The translations under genes and the position numbers were made by a program. A stretch of DNA of 64,000 nucleotides, from NCBI GenBank assembly GCA_024516155.1, contig JAJJXM010000008.1:186001-250000 (forward strand). Reading direction: 5' to 3'. A model generated the notes under the pieces. That model was not told the DNA's origin, did not search any database, and was given only the letters and a program-made list of their open reading frames with translations. This DNA comes from Pyronema omphalodes (lineage: Eukaryota > Ascomycota > Pezizomycetes > Pezizales > Pyronemataceae). Positions 1 to 13,716 of the stretch are shown one piece after another. How positions within the stretch are numbered: the first letter of the stretch is position 1; each line of letters begins with the position of its first letter.

Positions 1-785
1 GCGCGCGGGGTCAGGATCAGGGTTACAATTTTTCCCCACCTAACCCCGCATCATATCATTGCAAATCACTCGAAAATCTTTTGCGCCGCCCGACTTTCCC
101 GCGACATGGAATAAAAGCAGCGGAAGCTATCTATCATTTGGTTCGCAGAGAAATGCTTCCTAGTTCTAAGATACATTAGAGATACGTAACCGCAGTGAGC
201 AGCGAACTTGTACAGTACCGACCTCCCGGCGCCGGGAATTTCCCCCATCTCGCATTCGGTGGACTCCCCGGCACTTTTTTTTCTGTACTCTACTGTATGT
301 CTCATGTATCACAGGCTTTCACGGGATTTCATAGGCTTTCATAGGCTTTCGTAGGCTTCGCAGCACTCACGGGCCCGGGGACGACTTCTCAGAACTTTGT
401 CGTGCGTATGTATGGCCATATCTAACTCTAGAGTGACTAGAGTACCCGGCAGCAATAGGAAAGCTTAAAAAAAAAAAGAAGATGGCTGGGACGCAGAACG
501 CATCTCGATTCATTTTGACGAATGATAGCTGTAAGGACCTTCAAGGAAGTGAGGAGATGTCTTATATGGTTGGATATGTATCAGAGCCCTTACCCTACAA
601 TACAGTAGTGCTTACGGGGTGAATTCTAGACAGAAGGTACATATGGTTGTATCTTAAATACAATGATGTGCGCTTTCGCGGCGAAAAAAGATGTCATGAT
701 ATGCGGGTGAAGTTGAACGGGGAATCGGCTACCACCATAGGAGAAAAATGAACTGAGATCTAGAGTTCGGGGACTAGAGCATGCC

Positions 786-828
786 GCACGATAGGCACGA
801 TAGGCACGATAGGCACGGGCACGATAGA
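786..828. repeat. Short 9-nt tandem repeat (GCACGATAG)
   Basis: About three tandem copies of GCACGATAG, followed by a diverged copy. It lies in gene-free DNA and has no visible function. Confidence 0.75.
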
Positions 829-1160
829 CACTATGAGCACTACATACAGGTAGGATACATAGTAACTGGGTCCGAGCGGAGACCGCCTGTGCGGATACTG
901 TGGGGAGGTGAGACAGCGCGGCTCCTCAGGCTCGAGGAGGGCCTAGTTTAGACGTAACGCAATAAAGTGGGCACCAAAGCTCGCAAAATTCTAAATCATA
1001 CCCATACATATCTGCGTGTAAAAACAAAGATGACCATGACCGCTTTTGAACGGGAGCCTGGATATTCAGCTTTCGATGGCTTTTAAGTTTGCTTTCTTCA
1101 GCTTCCAAGAATAGTCGCTTTGGAATCTTGGCTTGGCTTTTGCCTGGAATTGGGTCTAGA

Positions 1161-1275
1161 GCTAGTCAAAGACAATCAAGAGCAGTTGAAGGCAGTGAAA
1201 GGCAGGCAAAGACAGTGAAAAACAGTGAAAGACAGGCAAAGGCCGGCCAAGGGCTGTCAAAACCTGTCAAAGACT
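1161..1275. repeat. Imperfect purine-rich 10-nt repeat
   Basis: Degenerate copies of AGGCAGTGAA, AGACAGTGAA and AGGCAAAG run head to tail. The short ORF across them is an effect of the repeat. Confidence 0.6.
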
Positions 1276-2635
1276 AGCAGCGATTGGTAAAGAAGACATC
1301 GCAACCTATCTTTTGATACTATAATCTCAGCCTTTTATAAACCCCGTACATATATATATAAATAATAATATCTTAAAACACCCATATTTAGAATCTCAGT
1401 GTGAAGTTGAGATGGAATACAGAAGACTACCCTGTATGAGTGATCGATGAGGATGAGTGATGGGGATGAGCGATGAATGTCGATGGACGATGAACGATGA
1501 ACGATGATGTCTTGAACCTTCTTACGCACGAGATGCTCCGGCCGCGAGCGAACTAATCCACAACGTTAAAAACCAGAAGTAAGTTAAAGTAAGGGGGAAG
1601 GGGAAAGGAGAAAGTGGCGGTCTTTTTGATAACCTTTTTTCCACTTACACTTTCAATACTTTTAATACGTGCAATATGCTGAAAGTATTAACCAACCGAG
1701 TTAACCATGTTAACCATGTTTTCTTCCACTCTCAACCATCTGATAGGATATCAGACCCCCTGAATCTCATACCTAAGATCCCAACCATCCCCATACTAAT
1801 ACATACAACGGATACCTACGGATGTCACTCTGCAAGTCTCAAGTTTTAAGTTCAAGATTTGGTTAGATCTGTTATTTTTTTATCAAGATCTCCTTAAGAA
1901 TCAGTGCTAGCTTCCTGACCCTGGAAATCGTAATCAGTAAAACTTAGCTGAACATTATAATCATTCAATGACTATAGGTTATCTCAAGGCAGGTTTTCAG
2001 CTGGAAAAATATCCGGAATAAGGTGCTGGAGCTCTGTATAGCTTGAGATTCTCGAATTTCTATGAAATGGCTGTAGTAGTTGTATCTATAGTATACTGAG
2101 ATGTTCTGGATATTCCAGAACAACGCCACAAACTTCACATCAATGTTTTCCCACAGTGAGTGAGCGGGTGATAAAAAGTCGGAACCCTGGGTGATGTAAT
2201 AATAGTTTTGTCTGGACCGTCATTTTCTTTTAATAAAAATAAAATGAAATAAAATCAAACACGCAGTAACAATAACAAGTCATACATACCGTATAAGCTT
2301 CAGTATTTCCAAAAACGTCCCTTTTAATCCTAAATATATTTTTGTAGATTATATTTCTATGGGCTCCAATGTCAAGCGTACATAAATAAACAAAGCCAAG
2401 CAACCTCGTACATTCACCCCATGTATAATAGCACGTAAATCTAATTCAGCCCCAATAAGCAACAAATACAAAAAAAATACAATAGAGAAAATAAACCCTG
2501 CACCTATACCCGATTCCCGAATAGGTATCCGAAAAAGACGATTATATGTAAAAGTAACTTTCCACTGTCCAGCCACAGTGAGTAAGCGGTTAAGTGAGGA
2601 AGCAAGTAAGTACCCGAAGCCCTATGATTTCTGCG

Positions 2636-2764
2636 ATTCCCTGTAAGCCGTATGAGCCCGGTAATCCTATGAGCCCTGTGATTCCTTCGATCCCGGTAAT
2701 TCTGCTGAGCTTGATAATCCTGTGAACCAGGTAATCTTCTGAGCCCTATGATTCCTAGAAGCCC
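2636..2764. repeat. Imperfect 12-13-nt repeats
   Basis: Diverged tandem units built on ATGAGCCCTGTGATTCC and CGGTAATCCT alternate across this stretch. Units of 12-13 nt keep no stable coding frame, so the ORF on the minus strand is not convincing. Confidence 0.55.
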
Positions 2765-5477
2765 AGTGAACACAGCATCTGGGGATCCCCAAACGCAAAC
2801 CCCATACCATGCCATTCTGTCTACAAGATCATAATCTGCGATTCCCACTTCTCTAGGTAACATTGTACATGGGTAAATATATAACATACAGTAATTCCCA
2901 GGATATATTCCTATCGATAAGAAAAGTTTTCTAGGTTGCCTGGCTTTGTCTGGCTTTGCCTAGCTTCCCTATCTTCCGGAATTCCCAACCGCCATACCCA
3001 AGATTTTCCGGAGTTTCAAGGATGTTTCCCCACCTCACCCCACCTCAGCATAATCACAGGACAAACCACGTCTCAGCATAAACACCGAGCAATCCCAGCA
3101 CAGCACAGCACAACGCAACACAAACATAGCTGCCTAGTACCAGAACCAAAACAAGAATGTTTCACAAAAAGGAGAAGGAAGAAGGAACAGAGAAGGAATC
3201 CTGTGTTACGACTCACTGGATAATAAGCAGCCAATAAGAATTTGAGAAATCATATCGCGGGAATTGAGGGTTTGAGGTATGGCTTGGAAGTTGGAGTATG
3301 GCTTAAAGTATGGCTTGTGGTACGCTTTTTTTTTGTAGGAATTGGAATCTTGGCTCGGTTTGTGATGTTTGTGGTGCTGCGGATGCTTGTGATACTCCGG
3401 ATGCACGGCTATTGAGTGGGTTTGTCGTTGAATGGGTGAATGTGCGAATGGGGTTGTTTTGTTGAAGAATATGTTAGCGTAAAACTGCAGAGTACGCTAA
3501 CTGGAAAGAGTAAAGTATAGTAGTAATTCATAGTAATAAACCACTTGAATTTTTATTTGATGACTGTTATTGGCAGGGTGACGGGATTACTGGCGACTTA
3601 GTGAGGGGCCTTGATAATGATATTGATGTGTTTTAACGGTTTAAATTTGTTTACAGTATTCTCAATATCTCTCCCTTACATATACAAGTCTATAAACATA
3701 TAATTATACAAAAAAAACCATGCCCCTATTTCTATTTCTTTTCCCATCATCCCATACTCCCATTCCCATTCCAAAGTCCATATGACCTGTAGAATTATAA
3801 TCATCCGTCAGCGAAGTTGGGGGCGGTGTGTATACCAGGAGACGTGCTTGGGACGTGCTCGGTATGTGGGGGGTGGAAGGTGTGGTGGAAGAGGTCTGAG
3901 AACGTAAACCAAAACAAAACAAACCGGAAAGGAAATGGAACGGAAATTTTACCCTTAGTGCTCGTACAGAGGTTTACGGTAGCATACATGTCAGAGTTAT
4001 GTATGAAGAATATTGATATGTATATGTAGTTTATTTGGCCTACTAATCTTTGATTTCACTGACTGATAATCAAGCCAACCCATACGTGATTATATCCACA
4101 GTCAACAGGTCATACATAGCGGATATTTTTAGTGATAAAACGAAACGAAAACAAAAACAAAACACAACGGGGCGGAATGTGATATTTGTGTATCACATGG
4201 GCGTGATATCTTCGTCGGCTTTTGTTTTGTTTCTATTTTATTTTATTGGGTGGGTGGGTCTCAAGATTTGTTCGTTTGGTTCATGTTTAGTTTTTACTTA
4301 CTTACGACTACTTTGAAGTTTGAAGTTTGTTCAGAATTCACTTTCCTCACAATTCACTTTTCTAAGGGTTCGTTTTACTCAAGATAGGGTGGGTGTCAAT
4401 CATGTATAAAATTCCATTAACTTTTCCATTAAGCCCCAATGGCCTAATCCCGATCCCAACCAACCATAAAGAATAAAAAAATAAAGAAAAAAAGAATCGC
4501 AACCTAGATCTAGCTAGTTTTTCGTAACCAAAAAACCAAAGAAAAAAAACAAAAAAAGCAAAATCCGCTGTCTATATATTTGAACAATTATGAAATCTCA
4601 CACCGTCAATTATTATATCGACCACAACCAATAATCCATAAGAAAAGAAAGAAAAATAAGACATAATAAAAAAAAACAAAGGAAATAGAACATATTCGTC
4701 CAGGCTGTTCTTTTTCGTAACCTGATATGTAAGAAGATAGGTTGTCCAGCTTCCGCTCCGCCAATTACCAAAAGATGATAAATGGAGGTCAACTCCCGTC
4801 CCAAAAGTGTTGTTGTATGACAAAGGAAATTCTACTTTGTAATGAGTGGTGTTTAGAGGTCTTATCAAACCGCCTCTTTGAGAACAAAAAAGAAAAAAAA
4901 AAAGAAAAAAAAATAAGAAAACAAGAAATAGAAAATGATAAAAAAGGAAATTCGTAACGTCGTGGGTATCGTAATCGTCGTAATCTCATAATCGTCGTTA
5001 GTCATAATCGTGAGTCATGGATGGAACAAAGCCATTTGTCCATCGTGCGTTAGAAAGCACTGTACATACAAGCCCCCAAACAAAAAAATCAAATCGCAAT
5101 AAAAGCAAAAACGCGCATAAACAAAAAGAAAACCAACCTGGCGATAAAAAATACACTTTGGAAAAAAAAAAAAAAAAGATCAGAAACCGAGAACCAGAAG
5201 ACGCAAAAATCTCAAACGCAAAACTGCAAGACAGATAAAAGCAAGAAAAGCAAAACCCAAAAACCGAAATGCAATGCCCCCATGTAAAAAACACAAAACA
5301 TAATGAAACACAACTGCAGTCAACCCTTTTCCATATCGTTACTTGAGTCTTCAATCTCGTTACGACCAAGCGACGAATGAAAATTCCGAAGGAAAATAGC
5401 AGAAGAAAAAACAACCGAACCCCAAGGAAAGAGGAGAGTTATCGAGGAGAGGAGGGTAGAAGCTTCAGTAATAAAAC

Positions 5478-7345
5478 TTATGAGTGTGCGGCGGCGGCAC
5501 CACTCTCGTCGTTGCCACTTGCACCTGAGCTCTGTGCCTGACGAACGAAAGAAGCGAAGCGTCGGACGACATCAGCATCGACACGATCCCACAACAATGA
5601 CCTTGTGTAAACCTCAGCAGCAGAGGGCTTGGAGTTGCGCATGTTGGCGAGGTTCTCCTGGATGCGGCGGCGGTTGCGTGCGTTGACGGGCTCGGCATCG
5701 CGAAGGTAGTTGTTGGAGGTCACCTCGTTGTATTCCGCAGGGGTAAGCTGGGAAAGCTGCTCGCGCTGCTGCTCACCAGTTGCCCTGTCAAAGGAGTTGA
5801 TGATGTTCATGGTGTTCTCCAAACCGACGGTGGGTGCACCAGCAGAGCGGGCAACGGTCCATGCCTCAGTACCGGCAAGAGGGTCGATGGGCTCAACACG
5901 GCCAACCTCGGAGACACCAGCATCCTGGAAGATGTTCTGGAGAACGGAGGCAGAGGCAGTCTGGAGCTGCTTGGGAAGAGGAGGAAGAGCTGGAGTAGCG
6001 GTCTTGGAGGAAGCAACGAATGCACCACACAACAAGAGAATAAGAAGCAATCCAGGGGCGGCGGGCTTCTCGGACTCGACAGGCTTGCTGACGGGCTCAA
6101 TGGGCTCGTTGGTCCAGGTGTCGAAGTTGAGCTCGTTGTCAAAGTCGAAGTCATCGCTGAAACCAGAAGAGCTGCTCTGGTGGGACATAGGAGCACGGTC
6201 CATGTTCTCCTGCATCTTGACAAGCTGGTTCTCGAGGAAGGCGTTCTTCTTGCGAAGCTCACCAGTCTCAAGGGTGTGTGATCGTACCATCTCCTCCTTC
6301 TCCAACAAGAGAGCCTGAACCTTGCGGTTCATAAACTCACGCTCTTCAACCATTGCCTGGTATTCCTGGCGCATTCTCTCGGTGTCGTGTGTCAACTGGG
6401 CCATCTTGTCCTCCAACTCCTGGATGATGTTGGAGTGGAGCTTCTTCTCCTCCTCAAGACGCTCGGTGTGCTGCTTCTTGCGCTGGCGAGAGTCAAGACT
6501 AATAACAAGTTAGTATATATTCAATGATATTAATTAGTAACAATAACATACGCTGCCTGACGGTTGCGGAGCAAACGCTTCTGCTGCTTGAGTTCCTTGA
6601 TCTCATTCTCGTCCTGGGACCGGGCAATAAGCTGGTCGATGTTCATGAGAGTTCGCTCGGCAGGGATGTCGAAGCGAGCGTTCTTCTTGCGGATACCGTC
6701 TCTTCGTACAACGTGCAAGGGCGAGTGAGCTCTGGGGCCAGGGCTGGAAGGACGCATGCGCTTGATTGACTGTCCATCGTGGTCTGCAGGGCCGGCACCG
6801 TTGGTCCAGTGCTTGTCGGTAGGAGTAGTTGGGGTCGAAACACCAGCGGGGAAAACGGCGTGAGGAGGAATGTGAACGTTGTTGTCGTATGCTCCCTGAG
6901 CTCCCATGGAAGGAGCCAAGTATGCTCCACTCGCATCGTATCCATATGCTCCGTCATAGTCGTTTACTGTTGGTGTGCATGAACCAGATGCTCCAGACCA
7001 GTTGTGCTGCTGTGCGTAGGCGGGCTGAGCCTGCTCAAGCTTGATGAATGGGTTGTTAGTACCATTGCTGTGTTCGAAAGTGGCAGCTGGTACTGGAGTA
7101 GAGTCATCAGCAGGTCCGGCACCAGACATCATATCGTGGTCGAAATCCCATTCTGCTGTTGGTGAGAAGATATCTTCCCTTCGTCGTGACATCATATCTA
7201 AAGGAGCGTCGAGAAGTTCGTTGTTTAGAATGTTATCATCGAGTATTGAAGAAGCCTCGTCATCGTCGAAAAATGACCGCCTGTCGTTCATGTGGTGTTG
7301 TAAGTATGATGGGTCCATCTGGAAGTGGGGGAATCCAGAAGTCAT
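5478..7345 (-). CDS. bZIP transcription factor with a C-terminal hydrophobic segment
   Basis: Two exons, 7345-6552 and 6498-5478, are joined across a 53-nt intron (donor GTATGT, branch TACTAAC, acceptor TTATTAG). The product is 604 aa. The bZIP signature is textbook: N261-x7-R269 in the basic region, then x9 to L279, followed by heptad positions H286, L293, L300 and M307. The intron cuts the codon for A265, inside the DNA-contact region. The N-terminal 250 residues are acidic, Gly/Pro/Ser-rich and disordered-looking, as expected for an activation region. A strongly hydrophobic stretch at about residues 411-429 (Leu/Ile-rich, then CGAFVA) follows the coiled coil, with about 175 polar residues after it. 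It probably acts as a homodimeric DNA-binding regulator in the nucleus. The hydrophobic segment could tether it to a membrane, but that is inference. The basic region resembles fungal proteins annotated as MeaB-, MBZ1- or LziP-like; I cannot choose among these, so I give no symbol. The ATG at 7345 opens the frame. Confidence 0.93.
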
Positions 7346-8640
7346 TGTGTTTTGTGATAGTGGCTTCGCAGCGCGAGTGATGGTCTAATGGATTTGCAAA
7401 AAAAGTCGTATCTGTGACAGCGGGGGGGGGCGTCGTATAAAAGAGAGAAGAGGTCGTTATAATCGTTAAGTACGTTAGGACACAGTCTATTCAGACAGAG
7501 GGGTGTCTCGTTTGGTGGGTGGTGGGGGCTCCGTTCTTCACGTAACGTGTGTGAGGGAAACAAGAGAAAGGCAGAGCGAGGTGCAGTACACTGGAGCGGC
7601 TATATACTGCAAATTCCGCATTCTGGTGGATGGGAGTGGTGGTGTGGGTGTGTGTGCTCAAAATGGGCTTTGTGCAGCAGTCTGCAGAAGCAGTAGCTTG
7701 AGTGCTGCAGCAGTGCGAAGGAATCAGCGTTTTGCGTGAGTTGAGTGGGTGAGTGATGCCACAGCGTGGTGGTTTGTGGTATTTTGGAGGTTGAGGGGTA
7801 TTTAGAGAAGAAGAGTGGCATGACGGTGCAGAAAGTGGCATACAAGAAACAGTCGGCATAAAGACATAAAAGTGGCAATAAAACCACAGCCAAGACTTTC
7901 ATCCATACCCAAGCCAATCGTTGCTCAACTTTAACCTTAACCCCCAAATCCTACTCGACACACCAACACCATCGACACATCCAATTAGAGTGATAATCCT
8001 TCTGCAACACTCTCGCGATGGAACGCTGCGTATTACTCGAATAGCATCCCACACTGGTATCCACACCGTCTGCTTGTTGATTCGTGGGTATGTAACGACC
8101 GGCGCACACGGGACTAGTATGTAGTGGTGAGTGGGGGGGTGGGGAGGAGGGGGCAACGGGGAGCAGCGGGGTGTGGCTACTTGAGCGGGGAGGAGGGGGT
8201 GTGCTATTTTCACTCCTCTTTCGCCCTGTGAAGCATCACCCGCCCACTGCCACCAGCATCACCAGCCAGCCCATACAGGCTACTCTACCATCCATCCATC
8301 TCCTCCTCCTCCTCCTTCATCACCCTCGCACCTCTATATACCCACAGCACACATACTCGATGTGCTGACCCTCCGTCTCATGTTCCCGACTCCTCTACCC
8401 ATCTCGCTCATAGCCCTCATGTATCCCATCCGAACCCTCCCTTACCCTCGTCCTCATCCTCGCTCCTGTGTTTCTCTTTCCCTCTCACCCCCGTCTTTGC
8501 ATGTTTCCCCTCCCTGCTGATTCGACGGAACCGAGCAAAATACACCCGCCTTCTGCCCATCATCCTATCAAAACCGTTTTTCACTTTATCTCAACATATC
8601 ATTCGTTCCTTCAACCATAGGAACTCAACCGCTACTATAT
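7346..8640 (-). promoter_or_regulatory. Probable 5' leader and promoter region of the bZIP gene
   Basis: This is the upstream flank of the leftward bZIP gene. On the minus strand 7346-7900 is rich in C/A and contains a non-conserved ORF (ATG at about 7821) that could act as an upstream ORF if transcribed. From about 8180 to 8580 the plus strand is strongly pyrimidine-rich, with a (CTC)n run near 8300. No transcription start or specific operator can be assigned by eye. Confidence 0.35.
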
Positions 8641-11600
8641 TGATCCTCTTGATTCTGATTGGATTCCCCGGATGGTGGGCAGGGCAGCAGGGTAGCAGGG
8701 CCGGATAGAACAGAACAGGGCAGGGCAGGACAGCAGCAGTAGAATTAGCATTAGTAGCATTAGCAGAGCCTACGATAACTGCGGCTTGCTCGGTGCTCGA
8801 AAAAGGGCACCATTGAAAGCATTCTAAAATACCCATCGTACTGTGCTACATCCATACCTACATGATGTCTGGGTGATCTGACCGGTTTTTTCTTCTGTAA
8901 CCCTCGTAAAAATCCGCATCGAATACATGTGTATCGTCCAACAGAAGCTCTTGTATGCGGTCGCGGATGCATTAGTCTAACTCCTAGAGGTTGAGTTACG
9001 GATGAGTGGTATGGAACCATAGTCTCAAAATGGTCTGAAAATGCACATAAAAACCACCATAAGGGATCACGGTCTTGGTTAGAATCCTTAGAGAGCTTAG
9101 AACCAAGTTTAAATCCGGCTAGACGGGTATTGTAGACCTTTGCTCTTCAAAAAAATCATCCCATCGAGGAATAACGAGGGTTATATGGTGCACCCATATA
9201 GAGTGCAGAGTGTAGACTGGGGAGGTAGCAACACATGACCGTCCGACGAATAAAAAAATAGGAATTCATAAATTGTTTTGATTTTTCCACTCTAAATCTT
9301 TAATGGCAATAAAGAAAGTCAAGAATAACCCACACGTCTAAATAACCCTCATGAATGAAGTTAACCCCGAAAAAGCCATCACCGATACCAAACCCGATAC
9401 CGAAATCCCCATCTCGCTCAGTTGAGCAATGAAAATCATCCGCCTCCGCCTCCGCCGCTTATCCCACCCCCGCCTCTGCCTGACCTGATCTTGATACTCC
9501 GCCTTCGCAGCTACCGGTCAGGCTAAGCTACTCGTGCACCGGCAAACTTTTCGATTCCTCACTCGGATGATGATAATTTCTTTCCGCTTGCTTATTTCTC
9601 ATTGCAAGGTATCTGTACTCCGAGTATAGCGCCTATACACGGATTATTCAATACCTCACCACCACCACCACTACTGATTTCCATCCCATCCCATCCTATC
9701 CGAAACTCCTAAATAAACGACATGTCGATCACTTGTTCGTTTCGTTTCGTTTCAGCTCCGTTCGTTTATGGAAGCGATTGAGTGTGGCGAGTGTGGCGAT
9801 TTAGGGATGGAAACAAAAAATTAAGATGTGGCGAATCTTGAATCTGGGAATCTGGGAGACCTATACTACATAGTCCACCATGGACTTATGAAACGTGTGA
9901 GAGAGAGGGAAGAGATGGCTTGTGAGATTGGTGAACGTGAATATATCTGGTGAGATTTGTAAAGAAACAAAGTTGATGAACTATATCATATCACGGAAAT
10001 CACAGGCTACGTAAGTTATCCTTCCAGCCCTGGGGTTAATGATACAAACCCATTAAGGTCTACAGGTTAGTAGGGTGTAGGAATCGAAACATAAAACACA
10101 GAACAAAGTCTTGTCGTTTCTGTTTTTTCTGTTTGTCTATCTTGTCTATCTTTTCCGTCTGAGCATCATAGCTAAACATAAACATGGTAAAACCATGCAC
10201 CATGAACCTCACCTTAAACCTTGCACCTTGCACCTTGTAAAGCCTTACATCCCACTCCCCGTTACTTCCCTACATACCTCTAACCTCTTCCTTTAAAACC
10301 AAAACCAAAAATCCGAGCCGAGCGAACGAGAAACTAGGAACGAGGATCGAGGGAGGGAAGTGATTCCTACGAAAGAAAAAAGGCGCCAGGAGCTGTAGGA
10401 GGAAGGGAGTCGTTAAAGCTAGTGTACCACCATAGGAAACGGAGGTCCGGGGGTAGGGGGTACGGTGATGTTTTTGTTTTGTTTTGTTTTTTGTTTTGTT
10501 TTGTTTTGTTTTTCTTCCTATCATACGCTTCATGCCATACCAAAAATATTCCTTTCCCACTATTGCTTTTGTTGCTTTCTTTTGCGCGCGCGTTTTAGTG
10601 TTTTATCGTTAGTTTTTATCTCCAGCTACTGGATCCTACTGGGTCCTAATACCACGGCCTCGCTTCGCTTGCTTCGCTTCGGTGTTTCAAGTTCCGCGAT
10701 GACGGCCGATGTTTGGGCATGTCTCTCCCTCTTTCTAACCTCCGACAGCTAAATAAATCAAACCGACGAATAATCATCAGTCGAAATATAGACATAGACT
10801 CGCTGCAAAACTATCACGCCTAACATAGCCTTTGGCCTGTCGGACTTTTCTTCATTCTTTGTTCTCCATGGTACAGAATCACATACCATACTGTACATAA
10901 CAATACCGCCATACCACTTGTAATCAGTCCCGCTCTGTACCATACCAGCTCCAATATGATCCCCGCCAGTTGACTTCAAGGCTACCTATTACGGCCCTAT
11001 CTCCATATCCTAGCCATACCCCAGCCATATATCCATACACAAGCTACAGCATAACATAGCATTGATATCTACGTCATGACGTTGTATTGCATGTTAGTGA
11101 CCGGAGGTTACGGTATGAGAAAGATAGCAGATGAATGAAAGAATTAGGGTTACATAGGAAGGAAATACAAATACAGTTGTACCCCGATAGTGGCATTGTA
11201 GTGTGGTTGAATTATGGACTAGCGTGAGTGGTTGTCTAAATGGGGTTATGGTTGGAGCTAGCTGGAGCTAGGAGCTTCGGGCTAGGAGGTATATGGTATC
11301 TATGTGGATACATCATGACTCGGGTATTGTATGTAGATTTATGTCGCGGTACAGAATATTGACATAGAATATGGATTATATGGGGCTGAGGGAGATATAT
11401 GATACCATAAGGAGTGTAGATGGTTTATTTAAGTTGGATTTTTGTTTAAAGGGTTATAGATAGATAGATAAATCGAAGCTACGATATAATTCGATACGAT
11501 CCGTTCCGTTAAAATGGCAATAGCTGTAATGCGATTTTTAGAACCTTTGAAACGTTTGTAACTTCTGAAACTTCCGTAGCTCAAAAAAAACCAGAAATAA

Positions 11601-13716
11601 GATGCAAAAAAAAAAAAACATTTGCAAACGTCACTTTACTTTACCGTGTACTGTGTACTATAGGACGAAAACTATATATGCTTTTTCAAAAATTTGATTC
11701 AGATGATAGATATAACGAGGCATCAGCAACAAGGCATGAATATTTTTTGTTGGGAGTCCCGAGTACTCTTCGCACTTATTCCCTGCCATTCAGATGCCCC
11801 AATCACCCTGATAAACAGCAATAAAAAAACATTTTCCATTTCTGTTGTCTCGACTTAGAAGCTTAAGCCTTGAAGATATCTGTAGAACAGGTATACACAG
11901 TATCCGCTCAAGATGCACAACCCTATCGCGCACATCCCTCAGCCAGGGCTCTCGGCTGCACTGTAGCATACATACAGCGCCCATGAGATCGTGGTTCATT
12001 CTTTTTTCTTTTTCCCGTGGCAGTATATACATGTATCTATACATATGTAGGGATGTGTATGTACGAAAAAAATTTATAAAAAATCCAAAAGCACAATCCG
12101 TTCTCATCAAATTCAACCTGATGGTTCGCCATAAGGCTTACCAGGATATATACTGTATGTATCGATATCAATATCTGGATTGAAAGCCTAATACTCGCGA
12201 CTCGAGCCTTATATTTTACTTGGAACTACTTTGCGAATAATTATGAACTTTAACATACTATATATATGATACATCGCCTCTTCGGCTTACCTACCGGCCC
12301 CCCCTGGATTTATCTGCTGGGTTGCTTGGTTAGTTGGTTGGTATATAGACTGTGGATTGCTCGGATCCGGGGTATCTCTATCCATCACGTCTACGTCAAC
12401 TGATGAGGCTATGGCTATGCTCATGATAAAAATTCCGATCCTTTCATATCCCTGCGAGTCCAGTATAGGAAGGCTTTGTCTATTCTACAACACTCTATTT
12501 CTCTACTCTACTCCACATCAACAGCTACGTGCCGAAGTCAACTGCTACCGAAGTCAACAGATGACATCTCCACCCGACGTCCGATGTCCGGTGTGATTTT
12601 ATTCGTCGTTTGTAAAGTCCGCGAAAATTTTTAAAGACAAGGCTCCGTCATAACGGTAACCCCCGGGGGAGGGAGGGGTGTGTTGAAATTTCTAAACCCG
12701 GCTACAAGAAGATGATGATGAAGAAAAAGAAAAGAATTAAAATAAGGGAAAGGAAAACGGAGCCTATGTAAAGGCTCGGACACCCCACATAGCTGCCTAC
12801 ACTGCTTCTTCTGGCGTTCCACTGTACCCACCGTCTGAAATCGTCTGAAATCGTCTGAAATTTCCCTAGCCCGCTACCCGTACCCCGGTGCTTCATAGAT
12901 TTCGGGAACTTATATCCATCTATCTAGTGAAACAAAAACAGAAAACCAAGAACAAAACACCTTAACTATTACACCGATGCCCCGAGTTGACAATAATTAC
13001 CGTATTGCGCATAGCTCATGATATAATACCCATACATATGACTAAAGAACATTTACCAGAAGCAATCGCGATCGATAATACAGCCCTGTAGCCCTACAGC
13101 CTTTCCTACTCTGTAAACCCTGTAAAAAAAAATTGAATCTACATATAGTACAGACAAACTGTTTCAAACTCGGCCGTAACTTTGGAACAACCGAAGCTTA
13201 ACCCCCGAGGCTGAACCCCCGAACTTGGAACGTAGGAACCCCGAGCTTGGACCCCGAACCGCGAACCGCGAACCTGGAACTTAGAAACTTGGGAACCCCG
13301 AAGCTGGAGCTCTGAAGCTGATATTTACCCCGAATACTGGATCCTTAGAATCATAAATATATTCCATACATACATATCTACATAAATCGATGATTTTTTC
13401 GCTGGAATATATGTTTACTCGAGCCCTAATAAGTATCGATAAATTCAGTAGCCATCTACATACGCTGATATAGCTTTCGAGTCCACCCGGAAGGATCCGG
13501 ATTAATTGTTAGGTAAGTAATCATTACAATTATGATCATACATAATCATATTCCCAAGAATACATGAGAATCACAGTACTTGAATGCCTGCATATAATCC
13601 CCGTATGTAGTTCCTGTAGTTCCCGTAGTTCGTATTTCTAGACTAGCGTAGGCCTATCCCCCACAGTTTACTCTACGTCATGCAGAGCGCACGGGTGAGG
13701 TTAGGTTGTGTATATA
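8641..13716. other. Gene-free region
   Basis: No coding region is supported. ORFs are short, AT-rich or made of T/A runs. Visible structure is limited to a (TTTTG)n tract near 10471-10513, a short GATA run near 11460, GAACC-type repeats around 13200-13320, and a GGTGCACC palindrome at 9187-9194. I see no transposon termini or tRNA. Confidence 0.55.
10471..10513 (+). repeat. (TTTTG)n microsatellite
   Basis: Tandem TTTTG units with one longer T run. The T-rich ORF across it is an artefact. Confidence 0.8.

Larger units (their letters stand above)
1..5477. other. Gene-free left flank with simple repeats
   Basis: I see no supportable gene here. ORFs are short, low in complexity and without recognisable motifs. 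The stretch holds a 9-nt repeat near 786-828, a purine-rich imperfect 10-nt repeat at about 1161-1275, imperfect 12-13-nt repeats at about 2636-2764, and several A-rich tracts between 4440 and 5300. The A-rich part nearest 5477 lies just downstream of the bZIP stop codon and probably includes its 3' untranslated region, since that gene is transcribed leftwards. The rest is probably ordinary intergenic DNA. Confidence 0.6.

Noticed and set aside
2504..2887. 127-codon minus-strand ORF with repeated Arg/His/Gly pattern
   Set aside because: It is produced by 12-13-nt imperfect repeats, with no ordered domain or splice partners.
4998..5414. 138-codon Phe/Cys-rich ORF resembling a membrane protein
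   Set aside because: It is the complement of an A-rich tract downstream of the bZIP stop. The hydrophobic residues come from T runs.
5710..6318. 202-codon plus-strand ORF opposite the bZIP gene
   Set aside because: It is a shadow of the second bZIP exon, and its composition follows from the codon use of the real gene. No motif of its own.
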